Positions 1-10,638 of a stretch of DNA of 64,000 nucleotides are shown in pieces (positions within the stretch are counted from its first letter, which is position 1; the number at the start of each line of letters is the position of its first letter). Under the pieces are notes generated by a model that did not search any database, was not told the origin of the DNA, and was given only the letters and a program-made list of their open reading frames with translations. This DNA comes from Mantis religiosa (taxonomy: Eukaryota > Arthropoda > Insecta > Mantodea > Mantidae), in NCBI GenBank assembly GCA_030765055.1, contig CM060952.1:87590993-87654992 (forward strand), read 5' to 3'. The position numbers and the translations under genes are program-made.

Positions 1-391
1 AACTACGTATTGGTGGTTAACAGTGGTTTTCTATAGTTTTCACTCGGCAGTTTTATTATATTATATAGCTTTACACTGTCGCATTAGCTATCTCTTAATA
101 GGAGGGGGTGTCGTAGAGTTTTATCACCTGGTACTTTTTATGCTAGAGTGATGAACATTTTTCCGTGTCAACATTGATCCCTCGGGACATAATGTTGGTA
201 GTTTCAGTGATTTTATTTTGTTTTTGTTTACAATGAGTGTCAGAAGTGACTGACGTATAAGATGGAGAAAATTGAGGCTCGTAGTGTGATCAAGTTCCTG
301 CATTTGAAGGCCATAACTGCCCGGGAAATCCAAATAAGATGACGGCTGTTTATGGTCATTAGACGTGACTTTATTAAACAAAGACAGTTGA

Positions 392-649
392 GCTACTGAA
401 CTTCAAACCCGGCTAGATCTGGCACAACAACATCTACAGCAACTCCACAACAGTGACAATTCTTCATCTGTGAAGCGAAAGCTCTCACTGCTGGAGGAGA
501 GTCACACCAACACCGACGCCAAACTAGACCAGCTCCTACAACTGCTCCACCGCCTGGTTGAGCATCAAATTCAAATCAACACCGAACTTCCTACTGTCTT
601 CCTTCGTAAACGCGCAAGAAGACATTATGCCCCCAATCCCCAACAATAG
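392..649 (+). pseudogene. Coiled-coil ORF remnant, probable retroelement ORF1
   Basis: An open frame of about 85 residues runs from just after a TGA to a TAG at 647-649. It has no convincing ATG. It is rich in Gln, Leu and charged residues, with leucines at heptad-like spacing (for example around LDQLLQLLHRL), then a basic stretch (RKRARRHY). Its GC content is clearly higher than that of the surrounding DNA. A run of 14 A lies about 240 bp downstream (near 885-898), which fits a 5'-truncated retrotransposon copy. No domain is recognised. It could also be the last coding exon of an unknown host gene. Confidence is low. Confidence 0.3.
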
Positions 650-999
650 AAGTTCACTAATCCACTAAATAAAGTACGCATAATCCCCTTCGTGCGATGC
701 CTAGGACTTCGGTCATGGTAATGGCCAAGGAATTCAACTCCTATGCGCTCTCGCACATTCTGCGGCAGCATTTAAATTTATGTTACTATCGGAGGTGCTA
801 ATGCGGGACTCCACAACTGGCAGGAGCATAACTGCCATCCCTTACCCCTTTCCTACGTCACTGCAAATAAATTTTGTTTTTGTTAAAAAAAAAAAAAAGC
901 TACTGCCTGGATTGTTTAGTGTAAATATTTCCAGTAGGACATGCCATTCTGGTAGTTTGGCGCTTATGCTACAACTTTACGTTCCGAAGAACGCTTGAT

Positions 1000-3540
1000 T
1001 ATTGTGTAATGTAAGCAATTGGGATAGTAACCCACGAGTTTGCAAACTCCAAATGCTATACTTGCATTATATACGTAGAGTAAGTATTCTGCATTTCTTT
1101 CTCCATGCCTTGTCAACTTCTGAAGAACCAAGGGGGGACTTGTAACACCTAGTGCACAAAAGTCATATTGCTCTTCCATTTGACCGTGCTTTTCCATTTT
1201 AAATGCTGATGCACTGCTTGATGGAACATTTAGTATGCTGGCCGGCGATCGGTGCCACCTCAACGAACTGATTAGGACGAACCATAGATACAGAGGATCT
1301 GGATATGGGATTGAAATAATCATTCTAAAGTTACTAAATAATTAATGAATTGATGAATCGTGTAGGAAAAGTTTTACAATATGTTTTCCCATGTAATTTG
1401 CTTTGTAATCCCAAACCATATGGTTATTCTTAGGAGTATATGCCGTCTGGGAGGGTACTAAAAGCTGTGATTATAAAATATGCACATAAATCAGACATCT
1501 ATAGTAGAGCTTAGTACGAAATACGTTTCCTTTCTTCATTCAGAATTAATAAAAATTAGTAATATTAGAAATAAGAGTGGTAATTTTTGTAATTCACTTT
1601 TGTTATAGTACGGCTATTTTTCTGAATAATTAAACGTGATTGCGGCTAACTGAACCCAGCAAATTATGATGTACAATTTGAAAGACAATTTAAAAACTCA
1701 CATTTTATGTGTTGATTATGTAAAGACCTTTAGCAGAACATTAAGAGGAAATCTTTGAGATATAATAAAGAAATGGGGACATCCCCCCATATTTATCAAG
1801 TATAATGGAACAAATATACAACACGAAAACATGCGTCAATATAAGTGAAATGGAAGAGTTGATTAATCTTGGAATTCATCAAGATGCTCATTATCTCCCA
1901 TACAATTATTATTGACGATGCTGTTGATGAATAGTTTTAAAATGTATATAGTTTTAAACACAGTTTTAATTGGCCACGATAAACTCATCCTTTCAGCTCT
2001 GAAACATGAACTTCAAAGGGCAACAAATAAACTGCAACAGATACTCAGAAATTATAATAATTTTAAATGATGAATTAAGATGCCTCTTTCATAGGTGGTG
2101 CTAACTAACTTTATTTTCAAATAGTTTCCTTTTTTGGCATACGAACATACGCCCACATAAAAGGAGTAAAATTTCCATTTCAGTGTCATCCATAACATGT
2201 TACTATTATTTATTTGTCAAAAATAAGGAATATATATTACACAAATTATTGCTAGTTTTTGTAACTCTTACGAATTTAAATTGCATACCTACTTGCTTTA
2301 ACTTAAACGAAAATAAGATAAGGAGAAAATTAAGGTACTGTCCTTGGCGTAAAGTAATGCTTTCTAAGTGAACAGTACGTTATTTTGTATTTATATTTAA
2401 TTGTCTATACTAGTATGGTCCCTCTGAAGGATGTATAAAATACACAACTGAGTTATTTAGGTAACACATGAGTTACAACAATATGAAATTGCTACAAACT
2501 TGAAAATCACGCACTCACATTTGAAGTCAAAAAACCCTCAGTTGATTCTCACTGGGTCCTTCTACTGTAAATTATACTGTATATTCTAACAGAGGTTCAG
2601 AATGAATAGTTCACTTTACGTATTTTATGTCTAAGTGCCTCATTGTAAATCATTTTGTATTTTGGATATATAGTTTGAAGTATTATTTCACAGTAACACA
2701 TAGAACTGCAGATTTTGTTGCACCATCTTAAAGGAATTTTAACAAATACAATCAGAACATCGTATCCTGATACCTAGGCTACTACCCGGGACATAAACAT
2801 AAACGTTTATTTTACAATAACAAATACTTATGTTTAACTCATATAGTATAATTTCTACTACCACAACAGCTAAAAGAAACTACAATATTTGAAGGAAAAA
2901 ATGTAGATATTAACCAAGAATAAAACTATTGGAGTGAAGGTATAACAAACGACTAAAGGATATAAGTGACTTTTTCCACATAAACTACTTTTATCGGAAA
3001 ACAGTTACTTTACACACAGACTGCAACTACATTCACTGCTACCCACTGTATTCTCCTCTAACATTAAATTACCAATTTGATATTATTTTTCGATATTTAC
3101 TTACTTAATTACTTAAATAGTTAAATATTCAGTTATTGGTCATTGTTAATCATGTTTATGCTTTTACAATTCTTAATTTTGTCTTTATTACTCTATCTAT
3201 AATTTCAATACAGTTTGTTTAAACAGCCTTTAGTTATAACTATTAATTACCTACATTTTGATTTTATTTATTTATATCTTACTAACTTTATTTTATTTTT
3301 CTTAACCTTTGCTATAAGTACATACAGATTTGTGTTATTTCAATTTTAATTGATAACTTCTATTATTATTTATGTTGTTATAACCTATTAATCTAATACA
3401 CTATTAAATACTTATTATTTCTAGTATTAATATCTATCTATCCTTACATACATTTTAAATTTAAATAAACTATTTATAATTACTATTATTTCGTTCTATT
3501 TATTTTCTTGTTTAGTAAATTCGCCTAAATAAAGCCTCTT
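1000..3540. other. Gene-free AT-rich stretch
   Basis: I see no coding region, RNA gene or recognisable transposon here. From about 3060 the composition becomes strongly T/A-rich with short TTA/ATT-like runs, as in decayed transposon or intronic DNA. The open frames are short and show no domain signature. Confidence 0.5.
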
Positions 3541-3639
3541 ATTTACCTGTCATTTTCCATGTCTGTTCCTTTCACTGCACTAGGGTTTTGTACATATTTT
3601 TCCCTCTCTTTAACGACACACTGCCAATACTTCATCTGG

Positions 3640-3905
3640 AGAGGTAGAGTAAGACTTAAAAATTCAGTGCCATAGCCGGGATTTGAACACGGATCACCCG
3701 GTCTCCGCCCGGTTGCTCTAACCATTGAGCTGCCATGACCAACATGCCAGTATGACATTAATTCTCTAACTCGCATTATCCCAGTAAACCAGTAGGCAGT
3801 AGGAAACTCTCATATACACATGAGATAACTCCTTAATGGCGACTTAAAACACGGAAGTGCTTTAAGGCCCGGGCTTTATAGTCCAACCACTATTAGGTCT
3901 ATTAA
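3640..3905 (-). mobile_element. tRNA-derived SINE, family A
   Basis: Read on the minus strand, this has a Pol III promoter like a tRNA head: an A-box-like segment near 3720-3740 (GGCAGCTCAATGGTTAGAG) and a B-box (GTTCAAATCCC) near 3675-3687. The flank with a CCCGGGCTTTATAGT-type block (around 3868-3885) is shared with the three copies at 7.2-8.1 kb, which defines one repeat family. It is not a functional tRNA gene, because the acceptor stem does not close and the homology continues well beyond 75 bp. Confidence 0.75.
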
Positions 3906-4499
3906 GTTTGACTCAACCTGTCCAGAATTTGGCCTAAACTCGATTGGTGTGAAAGAAGAATTTAATTTCCAATTCATCATCTGTTTTCCTGTTAATAGTG
4001 TAGTTCCAGTTTCCACCACCTTGGTATCAATGTCACTCTTCCTGTTCTTCAATAACAAAATCCCTCACTACACCGGTGCCATTTTCTCTCACATCCTTGT
4101 TCTTCTTTCTGCTTATCGCCTTCGTCATCTCCTTCTCTCACCCCGTCGTCTGTATATTACAATATCTCCTTCAATTTTCTTATGTTATTCAATTTATAGA
4201 TTTCCCTCAAAATTACCTACTTTATTTCAAACGTCTTATATTCTATAATTCCAATAAATTTTATATGTCCATTTGGAACTTTAACCATCTATCACTCCTT
4301 TATTTTGATGCTAAATGCGCAGAGATCTTCTTACTTCTGGACTTATGTTTGGTATCACTATTGTCTCCAGCTCCTCACTAGATTCATTTACCAAATTATT
4401 TTACTCATAATATTTGTAAAATGTCAACTTTTTGTCAATTCCGAATTCTGAGGAACTGTAAAAAAACACAAGGTATTGCCAGTTCTTCTTTGTGGTTGT
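3906..4499. other. Unassigned pyrimidine-rich stretch
   Basis: A T/C-rich plus strand gives overlapping leucine/serine/phenylalanine-rich open frames. These look compositional rather than coding. I see no transposon signature or RNA gene. Confidence 0.4.
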
Positions 4500-5300
4500 A
4501 GAATCACTGCTGCATTCTCAGGAAAACATTCCATCGCCATTCAATTTTTGCTCTGCTGTAAGAAAACAGTGTAAGTACTTCATCTTGAACACCTCTCTCG
4601 TGGAATCGTAACAAGGATCCTGTAAGGAACAGATGCAATTCAGAAAAAGTTCTGAGATGATTACATGCCGAAGATTTATCAAAGGTTCTTTGATTTACAA
4701 TGGCTCTTAAACTGCTGTCATCAGTAGCCAACAACGTACGATTTGACAATCCTATAAAGACACTTGCATCAAGATTGTGTAACCTGTTGTTGTTTAGATA
4801 AAGCTTTTCAAGACAGTAAATTTCCTGAAATGCTTTCTTAAACATATCAGATAAAGCATTAATATTTGGGGATAGCACCTTGAGTGTCAAGTCACCAGCA
4901 AAAGGAATTTCCGTAATTGCAGTGAGTCTAAATGATCCTAACGATAGACGTTTTGTTGAGGTAATTGAGCTAAGACTTCTCGGTGAAGATAAAAAATGTG
5001 ATTAAAAGTATACAGTCGTACTTCGCAGAGAATGTAAGTAGTAAAATACATCTTGCAACACCTCAATCTTATTGTCAGCCTAGTGAAGCACCTCAAGATT
5101 ATCTAAGCCACTGAAACTGTCTTTGGCTCTGGTTAATATTTGGTTGTTGTACAAATATAATTCTGAAAGTTCATTTAATGACAGAAACATTATTTGGTGG
5201 AATTTCCGTAAAATAATTGTAGCATGCGCGGAGCGTCAAAAGACAGCTTAAGTTTCTAAATAGATCACTAGGCACGGTTTAAAGGTTATTGCCCTCAAGA
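4500..5300 (-). pseudogene. Decayed leucine-rich-repeat gene body
   Basis: Minus-strand translation shows several leucine-rich repeats, but in more than one frame and with stops between them. Near 5290-5200 there is a LEGNNL..VPSDLFRNL repeat. It shifts frame into LNELSELYLYNNQI near 5180-5130, then NLEVL..ADNKIEVLQDVF. After more stops, LEKLYLNNNRLHNLDASVF lies in the frame at 4890-4504. The LxxLxLxxN consensus is clear. Such repeats form an extracellular or receptor-like solenoid. Together with the LRR N-cap exon upstream (5909-6154) this was one LRR protein gene on the minus strand, now broken by frameshifts, stops and an inserted block. Confidence 0.7.
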
Positions 5301-5309
5301 GACATATTG

Positions 5310-5890
5310 TGACTTTGTGGGTTCGTGAAATGAAAAGTCCAATTACACCACTCAAAAATGTTCTTTATTTCCACCGACTTACAGTTTAACACTTGCTAAT
5401 TACACAGAATTACGTGCTGCACACAATTACAATTCACCAGTTCGTCCGTTACCGTTCAGATGCACGTACACAATTACGCACAGTCTTCCGTTGCACAATC
5501 TTCTCGTTCATTAACACGTCACTGACTAACTCTTACACCAAGAACTGCGACTGTCTCCTCACTCACACTCACTAACCAACTAACTAACTGACTAACTCCG
5601 TCTGTCTACAACCCCCCTTTAGATAGGAATATCGCCGTCTTCCAGTGTCCACAGGAATGTTTCAGTAAAACAAAGATCGAGAACCAGGTGTAAGAGAAAC
5701 AGACGGCACAATCATGTTTTTCTCCCGACCACCGCCTGTCACCACTATAAGACAGACGAGGGGGAGGTGTGGCTAACACGAACCTCCCCTGTCTTCCGCT
5801 CCCAGCTGCTTCCACAGGGTGTTCCAGCGCTCGCGTGACAATATGCATCAGTTTCTCGAGTCGATCAAACAATCCTTCTAGGAGTTCCTT
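5310..5890. other. Inserted block inside the LRR relic, unidentified
   Basis: This roughly 580-bp block separates the LRR N-cap exon from the repeats. It contains short direct repeats around 5570-5595 (CTAACTAACTGACTAACT-like) and a higher-GC segment at 5700-5850. I found no terminal repeat or coding domain. It is either an intron or a non-autonomous transposon. Confidence 0.35.
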
Positions 5891-5908
5891 TATTTCATTC
5901 TGAATAAG

Positions 5909-6154
5909 TTATACTTTGTTAAACCTGTACGCTGGGTTTGTGCAGGAGATGTTATTGCCATAAATCTGCAGTAATTTCACAGAAGTAATATTTGGTAGTT
6001 GAAACATTGTAGAAATTAAGTGGACCAGAGGGATTTCCCTACACATGATGTCGCTTATCTCTGTACATTGACATCCTTCAGGACACATTGTTGAAGATTC
6101 GGCTGAGCTCACAATGTTCGCTGTCATCAAGTAGAATAACACTCTTGATCCATC
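5909..6154 (-). CDS. LRR protein exon: signal peptide and LRR N-cap
   Basis: The minus-strand frame starts directly after a good 3' splice site (TTTTGTAG, ending near 6155). It encodes a hydrophobic stretch (VLFYLMTANIV) and then a cysteine cluster CPEGCQCTEISDIMC, the classic LRRNT cap (C-x3-C-x-C...C) of secreted or membrane LRR proteins. Next comes ITSVKLLQIYGNNISC, a first leucine-rich repeat. There is no in-frame ATG, so the start would lie in an upstream exon, consistent with the acceptor. The frame ends at a stop at 5909. Because the downstream repeats are frameshifted, the locus is probably a pseudogene, although this exon itself is intact. Confidence 0.6.
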   Translation of the reverse strand, partial: DGSRVLFYLMTANIVSSAESSTMCPEGCQCTEISDIMCREIPLVHLISTMFQLPNITSVKLLQIYGNNISCTNPAYRFNKV

Positions 6155-6159
6155 CTACA

Positions 6160-7115
6160 AAACAAAACATGTACATGTTAACATAAATACTAATCCCTGG
6201 AATGGAGAAGAAAATGTGTTACACCCAATCATTAGTCCCAGTACATTTATTTTTGTATATTTTCTACACAGTTTTTTTTTCACGAGCTTCGCTTTTCTAT
6301 TAGCTTCGTGTCACTACCTGTAAAATTTTGGATCAATTACATCATTATACTTATCGTAATTGCCACAAATGGGGTACGGGAACTATATGTGAAAGTCGAA
6401 TCTTAAAAATGTATAGTATTGAACATCCACACGTTGATTGACTACGAGAAAGGTTCAGACACCTACTTAGTACTTCGAAGCGGTATAAATATTTGAAAAT
6501 CATAAAGAATGTGTCTGAGGTGATTGATGCTACAAAAACGTTGTGCGCGTTAAGGATATACATAATTTTATCTATCTATCCATTTTATCTATTTCCCAAT
6601 TTAGTACTTTTAAAATTTTATCTATTTCCTAATTTAGTACTTTTAAAATTTATTAAAGGTTCATTCGGAGTGTCGAAATGTGTTTTTCTCACAAGTATCA
6701 TTAGCAGTTTCAAATATCCATGCATTCTTGGTTCATGTTTGCGCGTCTATCGATGGATGGCGTTTGTTATTTTTTGTGTAAGCACTCCAGTCAGACAAAA
6801 TCTGTGGTGATTGGTTTCTGGTCATCGGTATCAGTGGGAATTGCACCTGGCCACTAATGGCCAGTTTGGTGAGCAGTTTCATCGCGGCAGGTGTTGATAC
6901 TAAAGAAAATGAATATGGTTGTTCGAGCAAGGCACTGTTGCCAAACATAATAGGCGTATACCAGCGTACTTGTACATCAGAGCACGGCGTTGCCCACTGT
7001 TTCTGTAATTAAACAACATGTAAGCATGCATCTGGATGTTGTTAAAACAGGAAACGTTCCTATCTTCAAAATTGTCCAAAACCGTTACTCGATTTAGAAC
7101 GTTGGCGGTTTTTCT
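6160..7115. other. Gene-free stretch upstream of the LRR exon
   Basis: I see nothing codable. A short near-tandem duplication lies at 6575-6645 (two copies of an ATTTTATCTATTTCC..AATTTAGTACTTTTAAAATTT-type unit of about 33 bp). Confidence 0.4.
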
Positions 7116-7189
7116 CATTGTTTGAAATACAAGCACATTGTTCGTTCGAGTGAACCTGCTTCATTAGAAACTTCATCTAATGCCCAGCT

Positions 7190-7500
7190 AGGCCTGCCTG
7201 CGTCACGATATATGTCGGGCTTCCTTGTACATGGAAAGATAGAGTCAGACTGAAAAATGCAATGCCATAGCCGGGATTTGAACCACGGATCTTCTGGTTG
7301 CCGTCCAGCCGCTCTAACCCGTGAGTTACTATGGCTAACATGCCGACATTCAATTCTCCAACTAACTCGTGTTTTTCCCGGTAAACCACTAGGAGTTCTC
7401 AAAAACACATGAGACATCTACCTTAATGGCGACTTATAACATGTAAGTACTTTAAGTCCCGGGCTTTATAGTTAACCACTATTAGGTACAATTAATGGAA
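7190..7500 (-). mobile_element. tRNA-derived SINE, family A, copy 2
   Basis: On the minus strand, the B-box GGTTCAAATCCCGGC lies near 7268-7285 and the A-box-like region near 7315-7340. The body continues with GGTTTACCGGGAAAAAC and the CCCGGGCTTTATAGT block, as in the copy at 3.64-3.9 kb. The copy is inverted relative to the next two, so the cluster is arranged tail to tail. Spurious open frames cross it. Confidence 0.8.
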
Positions 7501-7559
7501 ATTAATTGTTCTTTTACACTGGCCGTGTGTAGGTTAAATTATGGAAAGATAGAGTCAGA

Positions 7560-7800
7560 CTGAAAAATTCAGTGACAATGAGAATTCCTAGTGGTTTACC
7601 GAGAAAAACTAGAGCCAGTTGGAGAATTTAATGTCATGTCGGGACGTTGGCCATAGTAGCTCAAGGGTTAGAGCGGCTGGACGGCAACCAGAAGATCCGT
7701 GGTTCAAATTCCGGCTATGGCATTGCATTTTTCAGTCTGGCTCTATCTTTGCATAATTTAGCCTACACATGGCCAGTGTGAACGAACAATTAATTTCCAT
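7560..7800 (+). mobile_element. tRNA-derived SINE, family A, copy 3
   Basis: The same family in plus orientation. The Pol III promoter-like head runs from GGCCATAGTAGCTCAAGGG near 7650 to the B-box GGTTCAAATTCCGGC near 7702-7717. The tail TTTTTCAGTCTGGCTCTATC near 7730-7750 matches the ends of the neighbouring copies. Confidence 0.8.
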
Positions 7801-8115
7801 TAATTTACCTAATAGTGGTCCGAACTATAAAGCCCGGGCCTTAAAGTACTTACAGCATATTAAGTCGCCATTAAGGTAGTTGTCTCATGTGTTTTTGAGA
7901 ACCACCTAGTGATTTACCTGGAAAAACAAGAGTCAGTTAGAGACTTTAATGATGTTGGCACGTTGGCCATAGTATCTCAAGGGTTAGAGCGACTGGACGG
8001 CAACCAGAAGATCCGTGGTTCAAAACCCGGCTTTGGCATTGAATTTTTCAGTCTGACTCTATCTTTCCATAATTTAGCCTACACACGGCCAGTGTAAAAG
8101 AACAATTAATTTCCT
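7800..8115 (+). mobile_element. tRNA-derived SINE, family A, copy 4
   Basis: This is the longest plus-strand copy. It holds the CCCGGGCCTTAAAGTACTT block (7830s), a GTTTTTGAGAACCACCTAG segment, the tRNA-like head at 7965-8040 with B-box GGTTCAAAACCCGGC, and a tail ending in AACAATTAATTTCC near 8115. The tail and the start of the next body overlap in sequence, which suggests tandem or nested insertion of copies 3 and 4. Confidence 0.8.
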
Positions 8116-9980
8116 TATACATCTAAGTCGCAGCTAAAATGCTTGGTTCCGATAGGTTGGTTTCGTTAATACAGCATGATAAAGATGTAATGAAAATCTT
8201 TAAAGTCACCGAGGAACATCCTTATACAACTCAAATTTCAACGTAATTACAGCGAACGATTCTGACAGCATTAACAACCATACAGTTTTCCTTGGGCATG
8301 CTATATTTTCAGGTGAATGCACGTTCGGTCTCAATGAATTTGTCAACAGACACAACTGGTCAGATGGGGACACAACTGAATGTTTGGGTTGGTATTGTTA
8401 TTTGCTATTAAGGTCTGGTTCTTTCTTGTCTAGAAAAACGCTACTAGATAATTGGAGTTGCTCAGAAATCAAGTGGTGTCGGCGTTATCAAACTTGTTTT
8501 CTCCCCAAGACAAGCATCGGCTACCCAAAATGTGGGGCTTCACCTCAACATTAACAGATTGTACGTCAATTCTTAGACCATATTTTCGGCTAACGATGTA
8601 TTGGTAGGAGACATCACAGAGATATGAAGCATTGAAATTGAATGTGATGGAGATATTCCTAGATCACGGTTGAATTATTTCTGAAACTGAGTCTATGATC
8701 GACAGTATTATTGTGAAGCACCAAAGGCTATGAATTTGAACTCAGAATTTAGACTATGAACTATGTTTGGTTATTCTTTTTAAAAGCTCTTGAAGGATAC
8801 TAGACAATTACATGCAAAATGTAAGACTGGTGTATCATTCAAAATAAGTAGATGGTAGTGTTTTCCATTTAAGTGAAAGTATAAGCGATCGTCTATATAC
8901 TTTTTGAACCGTCTCTGATCGACTATCTTCGTACACCGAGTTAAGTTCTAATCAGATACATACTTGAAAAGTTATTAGATGGTGAGAAACTATCAGCTCT
9001 CGTTTTAAAATGATAAACGTGACGTCAATGTGCCTTTTCTGTAACCAGTCTATAAGATTATCGTCATTTGTCTGAATTTTGTGTAACCTTGTGCTTAAAG
9101 GAAGTCCTAAAATATAGAACGAATCTACGATAGGAAAAACCTCATGTGTTCCAGTCACATGACTTTCTATACTCTCTGTCATAAAGCTATTTTTAAAAAT
9201 GCTTGTTCTTCTATCCAATTCATATTAATTCAGATAGATATTTACAGAATAGGGTAATATATCGGACTTAGGCGACAGTAGGTAAATTATTTAAGAGCTG
9301 GTCGTTATGTGATGTAATTCGTTGTATTTGCCTGAACAGAAAGAAAGCAATAACTACTTTCCGTTTAAGAAAAGTGTAACTACAACAAAATTCAAAACAT
9401 TAACATTTTTAAACATATCTACTAGCTTTATGTGTATAAATATTATTTGACAAGTTGTGTGCTTTAATGACATATACATTTATTTATTTATTTATTTACT
9501 TACCATTTATGGAAAAATCATTCAGAATGAGATATATTTCAGTCAATATTTCCAAAAAATTCAAAATATACATTGTCTTGGTCCTGGAAACCTCTTGAAT
9601 ATATGGTAATTTTACTAAAACGTTAGAATTGATGAAAGGAAAATTTTCAAAAACATTTGCACATTAAAAGTAGATTGAGAAGAGAGAATTGTGTGGAAAT
9701 TTTTAATTGCATCCTTGGTATTTAACCCCTTTCGAGTTGTGAGGCAAGTGTGGGTACATAAAAAGAAATAGTTTTTTAAAAGCACTTTTATTTAGGTAGT
9801 ATCAAAACATGCATTTTCGCAAACATCTGAGTATCCAACATTTGGCTTCCTTTAGTTATGTAAATATGAAGTAGTGAAAGTAAAAACTTAAACTTTCAAG
9901 AAAATAAAAATTGTCTTATCGTTAGCCTTTTCCAAATATTTCATGTAACATGTTAGAGCAAGCTACCTTAACGTACATGC
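8116..9980. other. Gene-free stretch
   Basis: No coding region, RNA gene or recognisable transposon. A short TTTA microsatellite of about five units lies at 9478-9500. Confidence 0.4.
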
Positions 9981-9984
9981 TTGT

Positions 9985-10070
9985 CGTCCTTCCTGGTTTA
10001 GGGGTAGCATGCTAGTCTTTGCTTCCTGAGGATTTGAGTTCAAACACGGAGAAGGCAGTCTATATTTTTG
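9985..10070 (+). mobile_element. tRNA-like SINE head, relic
   Basis: TCCTGGTTTAGGGGTAGCAT resembles an A-box region, and GATTTGAGTTCAAACACGG about 40 bp downstream is a B-box. The spacing is that of a tRNA-derived SINE head. The body is not alignable by eye to the other families in the window. Confidence 0.45.
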
Positions 10071-10638
10071 AGCGTAAAATATTTAGGATGGCTTTTTCGG
10101 AAGGGAGGTAAATCCGATGGTCTCGTGTCGTAAATTTACGCACGTGAAGGAATTTTAAGCGGGATAAATCCTCTGAGCAAAATTAAACGTCCTTAAAAAA
10201 TACGAGTTTTACTCATAAAGAAACTAGAGTTAAGATTAACTCAAATAAAACATCTTTCTTTTCCCATTGTTATCAGTGTTCATATACATTGTTATTCAAC
10301 TTATTATTCAAATAAAGCATTGTGTTTCTTGGCCAGAAAGTGAATATTTTAAGCCACCTACATAAATTATTTAGATTACTTTTTTCCTGTGTAAGATGCA
10401 GCAATGATAGATGGCCGTTTATAATACAAATCACCGTTTTGCTTCCTTATTTTTCAAGAATTCACGTAAAAGATATACTGCTCGAAGCAGTTTAAAAGCA
10501 TTCATAGATGGCGACAAGTACGATTCAGCCCAATATGTATGCATTTCCGAAAAGGCTAATGTTACTATTAATTCACATAAATGTTCAGCATTTGTCGGTC
10601 TGCGTTGTCAACATTTCATATGGTATGGGACTTATAAG

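Noticed and set aside
7909..8097. Open frame reading LAIVSQGLERLDGNQKIRGS as a protein
   Set aside because: It is a translation across the tRNA-derived head of SINE-A, and the same peptide arises at every copy. Such frames are often annotated as hypothetical proteins but are not coding.
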